Shown here one piece after another: positions 44,021-53,731 of a DNA stretch of 64,000 nt. This DNA comes from Microbulbifer pacificus. Lineage in GTDB: Bacteria > Pseudomonadota > Gammaproteobacteria > Pseudomonadales > Cellvibrionaceae. Below the pieces are notes generated by a model, which was not told the origin of the DNA, ran no database searches, and saw only the letters and a program-made list of their open reading frames with translations. A program made the translations under genes and the position numbers. Numbering within the stretch: the first letter of the stretch is position 1; every line of letters begins with the position of its first letter. The stretch lies in NCBI RefSeq assembly GCF_002959965.1, contig NZ_PREV01000026.1:1216501-1280500 (forward strand), in the 5' to 3' direction.

Positions 44021-46912
44021 TCAATCCGCGCTTTTCTGCTGTACCGATCCACTGTCCCACAGTACAACGTCCCCCTGTCCCAGCTTTTGCAAACGTTCAA
44101 ACTGGCTCGCGCGGTCACCGACCACGACCCAGATCATTGAATCCGGCTGCATATATTCCCCGGCGATTCTCTGCACATCTTTTACCGTCATGGCCTTGGC
44201 GATGGCTTCACGCTGGCGCACATAATCCGCGGGCCAGCCGTAGTGGCTCATATTTTCCAGCAGACCGAGTTTGGCGCGCGCGGTTTCGAAGGCGCGGGCG
44301 TTACTGCGGACCAGATAGGAGCGCGAGGTTTCCAGATCCTGCTCGCTGTAGGTGGGTGCGTAGTCCTTGAGAATATCGTTGATCAACTGCACCGACTCCG
44401 CGGTGACATTGGCGCGCACACCGGAGCCAATCACAAAGGTACCCAGGTCTTTTTCACCATCGATCGCGGAGCGGATACCGTAGGTGTAACCCTTGCCCTC
44501 GCGCAGCTGTTGGGTGAGGCGCGAGGCAAAGCCGCCACCGCCGAGAATGTAGTTGGTGAACACCGCCGGGTAATAATCTTTTGACAGCGCGGACATGGCG
44601 GGGCGACCGATGCGCAGCACCGACTGTTTCGCATCCGGCACATCCACAAAATAAATGCCTGGTGCGGCGGCAACGGATTTCGGATCCGGCACGGTAACGT
44701 CGCGTTTGCCCCAGCTTTTGTTCAGGGTTTTCGCCGCCGTCATGAACTGCGTCTGGCTGATATCGCCCACCACATGAGCGCGACTCACCGTGGGCGACAG
44801 ATAATTCCGGTGGAATGCCTTGAGGTCGTCCATGGTGATGGCCGCCACCGACGCTTCGCTGCCGAGAATGTCGTGCCCGCGAATGCTGTCCTTGCCATAG
44901 CGCAGCTGTGCAAACGCCTCGCTGGCGATGGCATTGGGCTCCGCCGCCGCGCGCCGGATCTGGCTGGCCACGTCGTTTTTCGCCAGCACCAGTTCCGCCA
45001 CATCCCAGCGCGGCTCCAGCAACATTTCCTCCACCAGCGCGAACACCTTGTCGAAGTTGCGCGCGAGCGTGGTTACGTCAAAGCGGATGGCGTCGTCGGT
45101 GGCGGATACCGAAATCTCGGCGCCGAGGCTCTGGATCGCGGTTTCCAGCTCTTCCGGCGTGCGGTTTTTGGTACCGCGCTCCAGCAGCATGGCGGTGAGG
45201 TTGGCGACCCCGGGTTTGTCGGGACTGTCCTGCAGCTGGCCACCGTCGATCACCAGGCTGAAATTGACCACCGGCACTTCACTGTTCTCAATTCCAAAAA
45301 TGCGCAGCCCATTGAGAAGCTTTTCCTCCCATACCGTCGGCACCGTGGTTTCCGCGGGAGCGCCGTAGGCGGGCTCGTGGGAGCGGTCGAAGCTGGACGG
45401 TGTCTTCTCGTACTCCGCCTGTGCGGTGGCATCGAACTGCTCTTCCGCACCGCTCACGATTTTTTCTTCCACGATTTCCGCTTTCGAGGAATCCGCCAGT
45501 GCCAACTCCACCTTGCCCTTGGGCACAAAGCTCGCCGCCACATACGGCTTGCCCTTGATGTACTTCTCGTACACCCGCTTCACATCGTCCGCAGTCACCG
45601 CCAGCAGACGCTGAATATCTTCGGAAACGTAGCTGGGGTTGTCGGCGTACACCTGATACTGCGCCAGCTGGAAACCCTTGCCGAGCACACTGGAGAGGCC
45701 CTCGTAAAACGCCACCTCCTGGCTGGCCTTGATGCGCTGCAGATCCTCTTCCGCAATGCCGTTTTTCTCAAACTGCGCGAACGCCTGCTGGATACCGTCG
45801 TAGACCTCGTCAAGGTCGCGCCCGGCAAACGCCTGTACTTCCAGCTGGATCTGGCCCGCCAGTTCGGATTCGTAACTGCCCATGGATACATCGGCGGTGA
45901 GCTGCTTGTCTTCCACCAGCACCTTGTACAGCGGCGCGCGCTTGCCATCCGAGAGATATTCCGTCAGCACCGCCAGCGGGTAACTGTCGGGGTTGTAGCG
46001 CTCCACCGATGGCCACGCCAACGTGAGTTGCGGCTCGCGTGCGAAAATGTCCTCGTGATAGCGGCGCACGCTCTGCTTCAATACCGCGGGCTGCTTGGCC
46101 GCCTGCTCGATGTCCTGGCCGGAGGGGATTTCCGCAAAGTATTTTTCCACCAGCTTGCGCGCCTGCACCGGATCGAAGTCACCGGAAACCACCAGCACCA
46201 TATTGTTGGGCACGTACCAGCGGCGGAAGAATTCCTTCACATCATCCAGCGTCGCCTCCTGCAGATCTTCCAGTGAGCCGATTACCTGCCAGCTGTACGG
46301 GTGACCCTCCGGGTAGAGGTTGCGGTCGATCACGTACTGGGTGTGGCCATAGGGGCGGTTGTCGTAGCTCTGGCGCTTCTCGTTCTTCACCACCTGTTTT
46401 TCTTTTGCCAGCACCGGATCGGTCACGGTGTTAATAAACCAGCCCAGCTTGTCGGCCTCGGCCCACAGCATTTTTTCCAGCGCGTCTTTCGGCACCGTCT
46501 GGTAGTAATTGGTGACATCGCGAGAGGTAGAGCCGTTGGCGCCGGAGCCGCCGATACGCGCACTCATGGCATCCAGCCCGCCCTTGCCCAGGTTTTCCGA
46601 CTCCAGAAACAAAAGGTGCTCAAACAGGTGTGCAAACCCGGTGCGCCCCTCCTTCTCCCGCGCGGAACCCACGTGCGCCGTCAGCGACACCGCCACCACC
46701 GGATCGGAGCGGTCCACATGAAAAATAACCTGCAAACCATTATCCAGCTTGAACTCGTCGTAATTGATGACGAACTGGGTGGATGGTTTGTTTTCAGGCT
46801 CATGGGCCGACCCGGGGTCGGACGGTCCCGAGCGGTCGCAGCCGATCAGCCCGAGGCAGGGAATGGATACCGCGGCCAGCACGGCCATGGAAGCGGTCAA
46901 GTTCCGGAGCAT
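44021..46912 (-). CDS. M16-family (pitrilysin-like) zinc peptidase lipoprotein
   Basis: The 963-residue protein is a double M16 unit. It has a lipobox GLIGC (Cys25) and the inverted zinc motif HxxEH as HLFEH (His95, Glu98, His99), with a further glutamate about 75 residues later (EADKLG). The second half (about 540-950) keeps the M16 fold but no HxxEH, as is normal for the inactive partner domain. It would degrade peptides in the periplasm from a membrane anchor. It is a single gene with no operon partner. Confidence 0.93.
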   Translation of the reverse strand: MLRNLTASMAVLAAVSIPCLGLIGCDRSGPSDPGSAHEPENKPSTQFVINYDEFKLDNGLQVIFHVDRSDPVVAVSLTAHVGSAREKEGRTGFAHLFEHLLFLESENLGKGGLDAMSARIGGSGANGSTSRDVTNYYQTVPKDALEKMLWAEADKLGWFINTVTDPVLAKEKQVVKNEKRQSYDNRPYGHTQYVIDRNLYPEGHPYSWQVIGSLEDLQEATLDDVKEFFRRWYVPNNMVLVVSGDFDPVQARKLVEKYFAEIPSGQDIEQAAKQPAVLKQSVRRYHEDIFAREPQLTLAWPSVERYNPDSYPLAVLTEYLSDGKRAPLYKVLVEDKQLTADVSMGSYESELAGQIQLEVQAFAGRDLDEVYDGIQQAFAQFEKNGIAEEDLQRIKASQEVAFYEGLSSVLGKGFQLAQYQVYADNPSYVSEDIQRLLAVTADDVKRVYEKYIKGKPYVAASFVPKGKVELALADSSKAEIVEEKIVSGAEEQFDATAQAEYEKTPSSFDRSHEPAYGAPAETTVPTVWEEKLLNGLRIFGIENSEVPVVNFSLVIDGGQLQDSPDKPGVANLTAMLLERGTKNRTPEELETAIQSLGAEISVSATDDAIRFDVTTLARNFDKVFALVEEMLLEPRWDVAELVLAKNDVASQIRRAAAEPNAIASEAFAQLRYGKDSIRGHDILGSEASVAAITMDDLKAFHRNYLSPTVSRAHVVGDISQTQFMTAAKTLNKSWGKRDVTVPDPKSVAAAPGIYFVDVPDAKQSVLRIGRPAMSALSKDYYPAVFTNYILGGGGFASRLTQQLREGKGYTYGIRSAIDGEKDLGTFVIGSGVRANVTAESVQLINDILKDYAPTYSEQDLETSRSYLVRSNARAFETARAKLGLLENMSHYGWPADYVRQREAIAKAMTVKDVQRIAGEYMQPDSMIWVVVGDRASQFERLQKLGQGDVVLWDSGSVQQKSAD

Positions 46913-47136
46913 GTAGGGAATTCCTGTGCGTAGTTATGCACAGGAAGATAGCAGGCAGCGTGGGCAGAGGCGACCGGATAGGAGTCGCATTAACCGGAAT
47001 ACGCGCCCAACGGTCGAAGCCACATATCCGGCGGCAAAACTCCCGGCCAGACCCATTGCTTTTAAATCCACTTACCTACACTGAAGACACCCGGAAAACT
47101 CGCTTAACCCCCACCAAAACCCATCACGGAGCCCCC

Positions 47137-48186
47137 ATGAAAACCATCGGTTACGCCGCACAAAGCGCCGGCGACATCCTCGCCCCCTGGGAATTCGAGC
47201 GCCGCGCGCTGCGCCCCAACGACGTGGCCATGGAAGTACTGTACTGCGGCATCTGCTACACCGACATCCACCAGGTAGAGAACGACTGGGGCTGGGGCAT
47301 ATTCCCGATGGTGCCCGGCCATGAAATCGTCGGGCGCGTGATCGACGTGGGCGAGGACGTCACCCAGTTCAAAAAAGGCGACACCGTGGCGGTGGGCTGC
47401 ATGGTGGACTCCTGCCAGGAGTGCGACCAGTGCCACCACGGCGAGGAACAGTTCTGCCGCGAGGGCATGACCCTCACCTACGCCGGGCGCGACCGCATTA
47501 CCGGCGAGATCACCCAGGGTGGTTACTCCAAGCACCTTGTGTGCCGGGAAGAATTCGTACTGCATATACCCGATGGCCTCGACCTCTCGCGGGTGGCGCC
47601 ATTGCTGTGCGCCGGCATCACCACCTATTCCCCCCTGCGCCACTGGAACATCGGCCCCGGCAGCCAGGTAGGTGTGATCGGCCTCGGCGGGCTCGGGCAC
47701 ATGGCAGTAAAACTGGCGGTGGGTCTCGGCGCCGATGTCACCGTGCTGAGCCGCAGCGACGACAAGGAAGCCGACGCACTGGATCTCGGCGCCGACGGTT
47801 TGCTCGTCTCCACCGATGCCACGGCGATGGAAGCCGCGCAGTCCTCCTTCGACCTGATCATCGACACCATTCCCGTCAAGCACGACCTCACCCCCTACCT
47901 GCGCCTGCTCGATATCAACGGCGGGCTGGTGCTGCTGGGCCAGATAGGCCCAATTGAGGAAATCGACAGCGAACCGGTAGTGATGGGCCGCCGCTGCATC
48001 GTCGGCTCCGCCATCGGCGGCATCGCCGAAACCCAGGAGCTGATCGACTTCTGTGCCAAGAAAAATATCCTGCCGGAATGCGAGGTGATAGAAATCAGCG
48101 AAGTGAACGATGCGCTTGAACGGTTGAAGCGCTCCGACGTACGCTACCGTTTTGTCATCGACATGGCCTCACTGGCCGCGCCCTGA
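47137..48186 (+). CDS. Zinc-dependent alcohol dehydrogenase (YahK/cinnamyl-alcohol type)
   Basis: The ATG at 47137 follows GGAG and gives 349 residues; an upstream extension of the frame overlaps the M16 gene and was rejected. Catalytic zinc ligands are in YCGICYTDIH and PGHEIVG. The structural zinc uses four Cys in CQECDQCHHGEEQFC. The NAD(P)-binding motif is GLGGLGHMAVKLA. The family reduces a broad range of aldehydes with NADPH. No pathway partner is adjacent. Confidence 0.93.
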   Translation: MKTIGYAAQSAGDILAPWEFERRALRPNDVAMEVLYCGICYTDIHQVENDWGWGIFPMVPGHEIVGRVIDVGEDVTQFKKGDTVAVGCMVDSCQECDQCHHGEEQFCREGMTLTYAGRDRITGEITQGGYSKHLVCREEFVLHIPDGLDLSRVAPLLCAGITTYSPLRHWNIGPGSQVGVIGLGGLGHMAVKLAVGLGADVTVLSRSDDKEADALDLGADGLLVSTDATAMEAAQSSFDLIIDTIPVKHDLTPYLRLLDINGGLVLLGQIGPIEEIDSEPVVMGRRCIVGSAIGGIAETQELIDFCAKKNILPECEVIEISEVNDALERLKRSDVRYRFVIDMASLAAP

Positions 48187-48234
48187 GCGCAGCAGCGGCC
48201 CTGGTCGATAACCACCTCAACCGCAGGCCGAGCA

Positions 48235-48741
48235 TTGGAACTTCAGATTCGCACAGAAAACCCTGGTGACATTGACGCCATCCACCGCGTCACCGAGCAG
48301 GCATTCCGGGACGCCCCACACACGGATCATAACGAGCAATTTATTGTGGCCGCGCTGCGGCGCGCCGGTGCCCTGACACTCTCCCTCGTCGCAGAAGCCG
48401 ATAAAAAAGTGATCGGCCATGTAGCCATCTCTCCGGTTAGCGTGAGTGATGGTGCCCGCGGCTGGTTCGGGCTGGGGCCGATCTCCGTGCTGCCGGAGTT
48501 CCAGCAGCAGGGTGTGGGCTCAAGATTGATGCAACGCGCACTCGCCGATCTCGAAGGAATGGGCGCGGCGGGCTGCGTGGTGCTCGGCGACCCCGGTTAC
48601 TACGGCCGCTTCGGGTTCCAGGCGGTTGAAGGACTGATCTACCCCGGCGTACCACCGGAGTATTTCCAGGCTCGAGTCTTTACCGGCAAGTTCCCGCAGG
48701 GAGAAGTCGCGTACCATCGTGCGTTTTCGGCGCAAAGTTAA
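48235..48741 (+). CDS. GNAT-family N-acetyltransferase
   Basis: The 168-residue protein has the acetyl-CoA loop in VLPEFQQQGVGSRLMQRAL and a following GDPGYYGRFGFQ motif, a combination typical of the YhbS-like group. The start appears to be TTG. The substrate is unknown. It lies about 50 bases after the alcohol dehydrogenase and may be cotranscribed with it. Confidence 0.85.
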   Translation: MELQIRTENPGDIDAIHRVTEQAFRDAPHTDHNEQFIVAALRRAGALTLSLVAEADKKVIGHVAISPVSVSDGARGWFGLGPISVLPEFQQQGVGSRLMQRALADLEGMGAAGCVVLGDPGYYGRFGFQAVEGLIYPGVPPEYFQARVFTGKFPQGEVAYHRAFSAQS

Positions 48742-48742
48742 A

Positions 48743-48889
48743 GGTACACCGGGCTTCTTCAACTACTCCCGAACTCAGACCAATGCTATCGACAACAACG
48801 ACTGCCTGCTGATCAATGCCTTCTAGCAGCCGGCCACCAACACCGGCTAGTGCGATACACTGGCGGAGCACGCCAAGCAGGCTTACTAA
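48743..48889 (+). pseudogene. Possible decayed gene remnant
   Basis: One frame reads protein-like residues (GTPGFFNYSRTQTNAI, then LLINAF, and LAEHAKQAY) interrupted by two in-frame TAG codons before a final TAA. No start or ribosome site is visible and the family is not recognised. It may be the degraded end of a gene, or chance. Confidence 0.25.
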
Positions 48890-49010
48890 GCCCCGGCGGC
48901 CGAATAGCCAATCCCGGAAGGCGGCGTGTAGTGGTCAACTCATTTTGGCCACTGCTCTTTGAGCATTTCCCAATTGCAAGACGATGCAAAGTTTTTAGTG
49001 AGCCATAATC

Positions 49011-49697
49011 ATGTATCTGAAAAGTGCGAATAAAACTGAGCCCAAGGAAGTATCTGATATTGGATTTCGTCCATGTCGTGCACAAGACGTAGATACCGCA
49101 GTACCACTGATTTACAGCTCTGGGCCGGCCGCCTTCGATTACGTCTTTTGTGATGGCGAAAAACAGCAGGCACAAGAATTTCTTCGTTATGCCTTTGTTC
49201 GCGGCAATTCGGAATTTGGTTATCGACAGCATATCGCCGCAGTGATTGATGATCAGGTGGTAGCCGTTGGTGCGGTGCGTAGAAGTAACCAAAATCTGCC
49301 TTTTACACTCTCTGCTTTCATGGACATTGTGCGCTTTTATTCCCCTTTTGCTGCGGCTCGTACCGTCGCTCGCGGCCTTCGTACCGAGATGGTTATCAGC
49401 CCACCGAAGGCCGGGATAGGTGTTATCTATCACCTCGGTGTAGCTGAGAGTCGCCGTGGCCAAGGGATCGGTCGCGCGCTGATCGCGGAGCTAACGGAAA
49501 ATATACAGCAGCAGTCGCTGCCGGTTGCGGCTCTGGATGTTGCTGAAACGAACCCGAGGGCGAAGGAACTGTATTTACGACTTGGCTTTATCGCGAAACG
49601 CACGAAGCATTCGTCACTGCAGTCCAAATTTGGCCGGGTTACCGATCACACATATATGGAAATCAATTTTGGCAACGGCAACCAACTGAAGTTATAG
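49011..49697 (+). CDS. GNAT-family N-acetyltransferase, AT-rich
   Basis: The 228-residue protein carries a clear GNAT motif A (LGVAESRRGQGIGRALI) and motif B (ALDVAETNPRAKELYLRLGF). The first 80 residues have no clear match. Its base composition is visibly lower in GC than most of the window, hinting at transfer. The substrate is unknown. The racemase gene follows after about 45 bases. Confidence 0.85.
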   Translation: MYLKSANKTEPKEVSDIGFRPCRAQDVDTAVPLIYSSGPAAFDYVFCDGEKQQAQEFLRYAFVRGNSEFGYRQHIAAVIDDQVVAVGAVRRSNQNLPFTLSAFMDIVRFYSPFAAARTVARGLRTEMVISPPKAGIGVIYHLGVAESRRGQGIGRALIAELTENIQQQSLPVAALDVAETNPRAKELYLRLGFIAKRTKHSSLQSKFGRVTDHTYMEINFGNGNQLKL

Positions 49698-49743
49698 ATA
49701 TTCCATTTACGATAAAGACAAGGAAAAAACCGAAACTTTTGAT

Positions 49744-50442
49744 ATGAAAACAATCGGGCTACTAGGTGGAATGAGCTGGGAGTCCACCCTCAGCTATTAC
49801 AAAGCCATCAACGAGCAGGTAAAGAACCAGCTGGGCGGGCTGCATTCCGCCAGGATTGTTCTCTACAGCGTCGACTTCGCGGAAATCGAAAAGCTTCAGC
49901 ATGAGGGCAATTGGACGACGTGCGCGGAGATACTGGCCCAGGCCGCCCAGTCTGTGGAGCGCGGCGGTGCCGATTTTCTGCTGATCTGTACCAACACCAT
50001 GCACAAGGTGTTCGATGCCATCGAAGCGCAGATCTCCATCCCTGTCCTGCATATCGCGGATGCGACGGCGGATTCCCTGCTGCGCGACAACATAAAAACC
50101 GTAGGCCTTCTTGGTACACGCTTCACCATGGAGCAGGATTTCTACAAAGGCCGGCTGACGGAAAACTTTGGTATTGAGGTGATCACGCCAAGTCCAGAGG
50201 AGCAGGCCTTGGTCCACGATGTGATTTACCAGGAGCTGTGCCAAGGCATTGTGAAAGCGGGGTCAAAGGCGCGGTATCTTGAGATCATTGAGAGCCTCCA
50301 CGAGCGCGGGGCACAGGCGGTGATCCTTGGTTGTACTGAAATCGCGCTGCTGGTGCAGCAGATTGATACTGATGTTCCGCTCTACGACACCACCGGGATT
50401 CATGCGAACCGTGCGGTGGCCTACGCGCTGTCATCCGAGTAG
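49744..50442 (+). CDS. Aspartate/glutamate racemase-family protein
   Basis: The 232-residue protein has the two catalytic cysteines of the PLP-independent racemases: Cys82 in LICTNTMHK and Cys197 in ILGCTEIAL. The N-terminus MKTIGLLGGMSWEST is typical of the RacD/YgeA group. It probably racemises an amino acid such as Asp or Glu, but specificity is not determined. It converges with the GFA gene. Confidence 0.9.
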   Translation: MKTIGLLGGMSWESTLSYYKAINEQVKNQLGGLHSARIVLYSVDFAEIEKLQHEGNWTTCAEILAQAAQSVERGGADFLLICTNTMHKVFDAIEAQISIPVLHIADATADSLLRDNIKTVGLLGTRFTMEQDFYKGRLTENFGIEVITPSPEEQALVHDVIYQELCQGIVKAGSKARYLEIIESLHERGAQAVILGCTEIALLVQQIDTDVPLYDTTGIHANRAVAYALSSE

Positions 50443-50443
50443 C

Positions 50444-50465
50444 GGGCGGCCGCGTTGGGCCGCCC
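50444..50465. terminator. GC-rich hairpin between racemase and GFA genes
   Basis: GGGCGGCC and GGCCGCCC pair around a six-base loop just after the racemase stop. No T-run follows, so it is a weak terminator at best. Confidence 0.4.
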
Positions 50466-50471
50466 TAGTGG

Positions 50472-50876
50472 TCACAGGTGACGGGTTTCCGCTGGGGTGT
50501 TGAACCAGTTATCGTCGCGCCCATCGAGATACCGGACCGGTGAATCGATCAGCTCCTGCGGGGTGACGTTGTCCAGCGTCGCCACATGGATGGCAACATA
50601 GTCGCCGCCGATTTCTTCCACATAGCCCTTGCCGAAAGAGCGCACACCGCAGTGTTTGCAGAACAGGTGATGGGCCTGCTTGCCGGCAAACTGATAGTCG
50701 CTGAGGGCGTCCTCTCCCTGCAGCAGCCGGAAGTCGCCGGGCTTGATCAGCGCGTTCCACTCGCGGGTTTTGGTGCAGATGGAGCAGTTGCATTTGCCGG
50801 TGCCGGCACTCAGGTCGATATCCGCTTCATACTGCACGGCGCCGCAATGGCAGCTGCCCTGGTAGGTCTTTTTCAT
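50472..50876 (-). CDS. GFA-family (glutathione-dependent formaldehyde-activating-like) protein
   Basis: The 134-residue protein has the zinc-binding cysteine pattern of the GFA/DUF636 fold: [20 protein letters not shown] and LFCKHCGVR. It may bind glutathione or small thiols; true formaldehyde activity is proven only for a few members. The start overlaps the upstream GST stop (TGATG), so the two genes are coupled. A GTG codon just upstream was passed over. Confidence 0.88.
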   Translation of the reverse strand: MKKTYQGSCHCGAVQYEADIDLSAGTGKCNCSICTKTREWNALIKPGDFRLLQGEDALSDYQFAGKQAHHLFCKHCGVRSFGKGYVEEIGGDYVAIHVATLDNVTPQELIDSPVRYLDGRDDNWFNTPAETRHL

Positions 50877-51496
50877 CACGCTTTCTCCATCAGCGCGTCG
50901 TCTTTTTCCATGGCGCGGCGGTAGGCGTCGCGGTCGGTGACGCGGCGGGCGTAGTCGACGAATTCCACACGCTTTTCAATGGTGCCGAATTGCAGCCCCC
51001 AGTTGATCTGTGACCCCACATATACATCGGCCGCGGTGAAGCGCTCGCCGGTGACATAGGTGTGGCCCATAAACCACTGGGAGAGGTTGTCGAGCACGGC
51101 CGCGTAGCTGCCGTAGCCCACCATCATCTGTTTCTCGGCATCCGGCTCCACGCCGAAGGTTTTGAAGTCGATAATGGACGATTCCAGCGGCCCCGCGGCA
51201 AAGAACAGCCAGCGGTAATAGCTGGCGCGCTCTTCCGGCTTGGGCGCAAGGCCCGCCTGCGGAAAGGCTTCTGCCAGGTAGGCGCAGATGGCCGCGCCCT
51301 CGGTGACTACGTCACTGCCGTGCACGATGGCCGGCACTTTGCCCATGGGGTTGATCTTGCGGTACGCGGGCGCCTTCATGCTGCCGCCGTATTCGAGGAT
51401 CTCTGCGCGATAGGGCGCACCCACTTCTTCCAGCATCCAGCGCGCAATGCGGCCGCGGGATTGGGGGTTGGTGTAGAGAATCACTTCGTCCGTCAT
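50876..51496 (-). CDS. Glutathione S-transferase-family protein
   Basis: The 206-residue protein starts at the ATG behind GGAGTG. A thioredoxin-like N-terminal domain ([20 protein letters not shown], with the cis-Pro in GKVPAIV) and a helical C-terminal domain are present. It probably conjugates glutathione or acts as a peroxidase. It is coupled to the GFA gene and divergent from the WYL regulator, so control by that regulator is likely. Confidence 0.88.
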   Translation of the reverse strand: MTDEVILYTNPQSRGRIARWMLEEVGAPYRAEILEYGGSMKAPAYRKINPMGKVPAIVHGSDVVTEGAAICAYLAEAFPQAGLAPKPEERASYYRWLFFAAGPLESSIIDFKTFGVEPDAEKQMMVGYGSYAAVLDNLSQWFMGHTYVTGERFTAADVYVGSQINWGLQFGTIEKRVEFVDYARRVTDRDAYRRAMEKDDALMEKA

Positions 51497-51628
51497 AGGG
51501 CACTCCATTTCTTTGTTGGTATTTCATGTTCATTCGCTCGTGTCTGGGGGGCGTGTGACCCGAACGCGAGCACTGTAAATCCTAAATAGGCTATATTCCG
51601 CCCTAATAAATTGAGCGGGATGCAATTC

Positions 51629-52594
51629 ATGTCGAATCCGACGACGCGCGTGCTGACACTGCTGGAACTGCTGCAGAGCCATGGCAACGCCAGTGGCAGC
51701 GCACTGGCGCAGATGCTCGGGGTGGATGGCCGCACGCTGCGCCGCTACATCGCGACGCTGGAGGAGATCGGCATTCCGCTGACCGCGGAGCGCGGGCGCC
51801 ACGGCGGCTACAAGTTAGTGTCTGGTTACAAGCTGCCGCCGATGATGTTCACCAACGAGGAAACCCTCGCCATCTCCCTCGGCCTGCTGGCGGCGCGCAG
51901 CCTCAGTGTAGGCGAGGTCTCCACCGCTGTGGCCAGTGCCCAGGCCAAGCTGGAGCGGGTAATGCCACAGAAACTGAAGCAGCAGCTGCGCGCGCTGAAT
52001 GAGAGCGTCACCCTGGACCTGGTGCCGCAAGAGGCGCCTGACACCTCCACCCTGGCCACCCTGGCTGCGGCCACCCAGAACCGGCACCGCACGGTGTTCG
52101 ACTATATCGGCGGCAGCAAAAACGAAAGCGATGGAGAAGTCGCAACACGACGGGAGTTCGACCCCTACGGCCTGGTGTTCCGCCGCGGCCGCTGGTATGC
52201 GGTGGGCCACTGCCATTTGCGCACGGAACTCCGCACCTTCCGCCTCGACCGCATGCGGCAGTTGCGCGCGCTGGATATCCCGTTCCGGCGGCCGCAGGAT
52301 TTTGATGCGAGCGCGTATCTCACCAGTAGCTTTGCCAGTATGGATTCGGGCTTTGAGGTGAAGTTGCTGCTGCACACGGACCTCGCGAGCGCCAGTGCGG
52401 TGCTCACCGAGGAAATGGGACTGCTGACCCCGAAAGGAAATGCCGTGGTATGGCGCACACACACCGGCTGCCTGAACTGGCTCGCCGCGCAACTTGCACG
52501 CCTGCCCTTCGATTTCGAGATTCTCACCCCAATGGCATTGAAAGTGGAACTGCGCCAACAGGCGCAGCGATTGCTGGCGATGACGGCAGATTGA
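51629..52594 (+). CDS. WYL-domain transcriptional regulator (HTH_11)
   Basis: The 321-residue protein has an N-terminal HTH_11 domain (GSALAQMLGVDGRTLRRYIA) and a central WYL domain (about 130-210, with FDPYGLVFRRGRWYAVG), followed by the WCX-type C-terminus. WYL proteins sense nucleic acid or small ligands. The ATG at 51629 has GGGA upstream; two earlier possible starts lie within 18 bases. It is divergent from GST-GFA across about 130 bases. Confidence 0.9.
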   Translation: MSNPTTRVLTLLELLQSHGNASGSALAQMLGVDGRTLRRYIATLEEIGIPLTAERGRHGGYKLVSGYKLPPMMFTNEETLAISLGLLAARSLSVGEVSTAVASAQAKLERVMPQKLKQQLRALNESVTLDLVPQEAPDTSTLATLAAATQNRHRTVFDYIGGSKNESDGEVATRREFDPYGLVFRRGRWYAVGHCHLRTELRTFRLDRMRQLRALDIPFRRPQDFDASAYLTSSFASMDSGFEVKLLLHTDLASASAVLTEEMGLLTPKGNAVVWRTHTGCLNWLAAQLARLPFDFEILTPMALKVELRQQAQRLLAMTAD

Positions 52595-52689
52595 TAGGTT
52601 ACCTAGCCACCTGTAGCACAGGCACACGCGTCCAGTCGCGAGATTGCCTTCGGCTAGTATTAGGAAGATCTCATTTCTGGTCGTGCTCT

Positions 52690-53613
52690 ATGCTTGTAAA
52701 AGTACTTTTCCCAATTTTCGCGTTGTTGTTATCGGATATGGTCAGTGGTGAAACCATAGCTTCTCGCAGGCAAAACCTGGACAACGTGGCGATAGTCGAC
52801 CGCTTTCGGATTTTTTACTCGCTGTCGGGAATAGATGCGCTTCCACCTGAAAGACGTATCGATCTGAATAAAAACGGGACGCCGGACTATATCGAGAAGC
52901 TGGCGCGTCGGTTTATCCACGTCGACCGGTTTTACAGAGAAGATGTGGGTTTGGTATCCCCACTGGATAGTGACCGCTACCGGGGGCATGCGTCTTACAT
53001 AGACATAAACCTGATAGATCTAGCCAGGAATAAAAAAGGCCCCAAAAATGGTATTGCTTATGATGGAACGCCAAAAATAGACCGATCTGCCGCAAGCCAG
53101 AAATCTGTCAACGTTCTGTTGATTGACTTATCCAACGCTCTCAGCTGGGAAAACAGATCCGTGGAGCACGAGTTGTTCCACCTTTACCAGAATGGATATA
53201 CGTATTTCAAAAACCCCTGGTACACGGAGGGTACTGCCAGATGGTCTGAATATGTGATGGATGGGCGCATAGGCGCAGGAGGTACACTTCCTCGCACCAA
53301 AGATCAGCTGCATATGTTGTTCGGGAAAAAGTACGATGCCAGTTCCTTCTGGAATGAACTGATACTGCGCTGCGACATGGCGGATCGTGGAAAAAATTTC
53401 ATCAGACATTTATTGGAAGCACTCAAGGAACTCGATAGTGTCGCCGCCGAAGACCGGCAGATGAACACTACCAACTGGAAGGAATCTGAACAGCGGAGTA
53501 AAGACAACGATCCATATATATGGCGTGCGGTATTGAAAGCCATGGAGGCTATGGAATTCCCGGTTTCCAGTGACAAAGAGATAAGTGCCCTGTTCCAGCT
53601 TTCTGGCGGTTAA
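52690..53613 (+). CDS. Exported putative metalloprotease with HExxH, unclassified
   Basis: The 307-residue protein has a signal peptide (1-20) and a metallopeptidase motif HELFH (His160, Glu161, His164). A third likely ligand, Glu180, lies in NPWYTEGTARWSEY. A calcium-site-like segment, DLNKNGTPDYIEKL, at 58-71 recalls a group of myxobacterial putative metalloproteases, but I cannot assign a family. Base composition is lower in GC than the neighbours. The upstream frame to 52450 overlaps the WYL gene and was rejected. Confidence 0.75.
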   Translation: MLVKVLFPIFALLLSDMVSGETIASRRQNLDNVAIVDRFRIFYSLSGIDALPPERRIDLNKNGTPDYIEKLARRFIHVDRFYREDVGLVSPLDSDRYRGHASYIDINLIDLARNKKGPKNGIAYDGTPKIDRSAASQKSVNVLLIDLSNALSWENRSVEHELFHLYQNGYTYFKNPWYTEGTARWSEYVMDGRIGAGGTLPRTKDQLHMLFGKKYDASSFWNELILRCDMADRGKNFIRHLLEALKELDSVAAEDRQMNTTNWKESEQRSKDNDPYIWRAVLKAMEAMEFPVSSDKEISALFQLSGG

Positions 53614-53731
53614 TCATTCGATAAACGCCAGGCTACAAATACCCCCATCCGTTACCACATTTGCTGTTACCATGCCGCGCTGAAACCAGCCACCGATTAT
53701 TTTTTGGCCAACACCCGTACAGAGAGTCCCG

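Noticed and set aside
48813..49463. 216-codon minus-strand frame opposite the AT-rich GNAT gene
   Set aside because: It is antisense to a gene with clear GNAT motifs and shows no protein family features.
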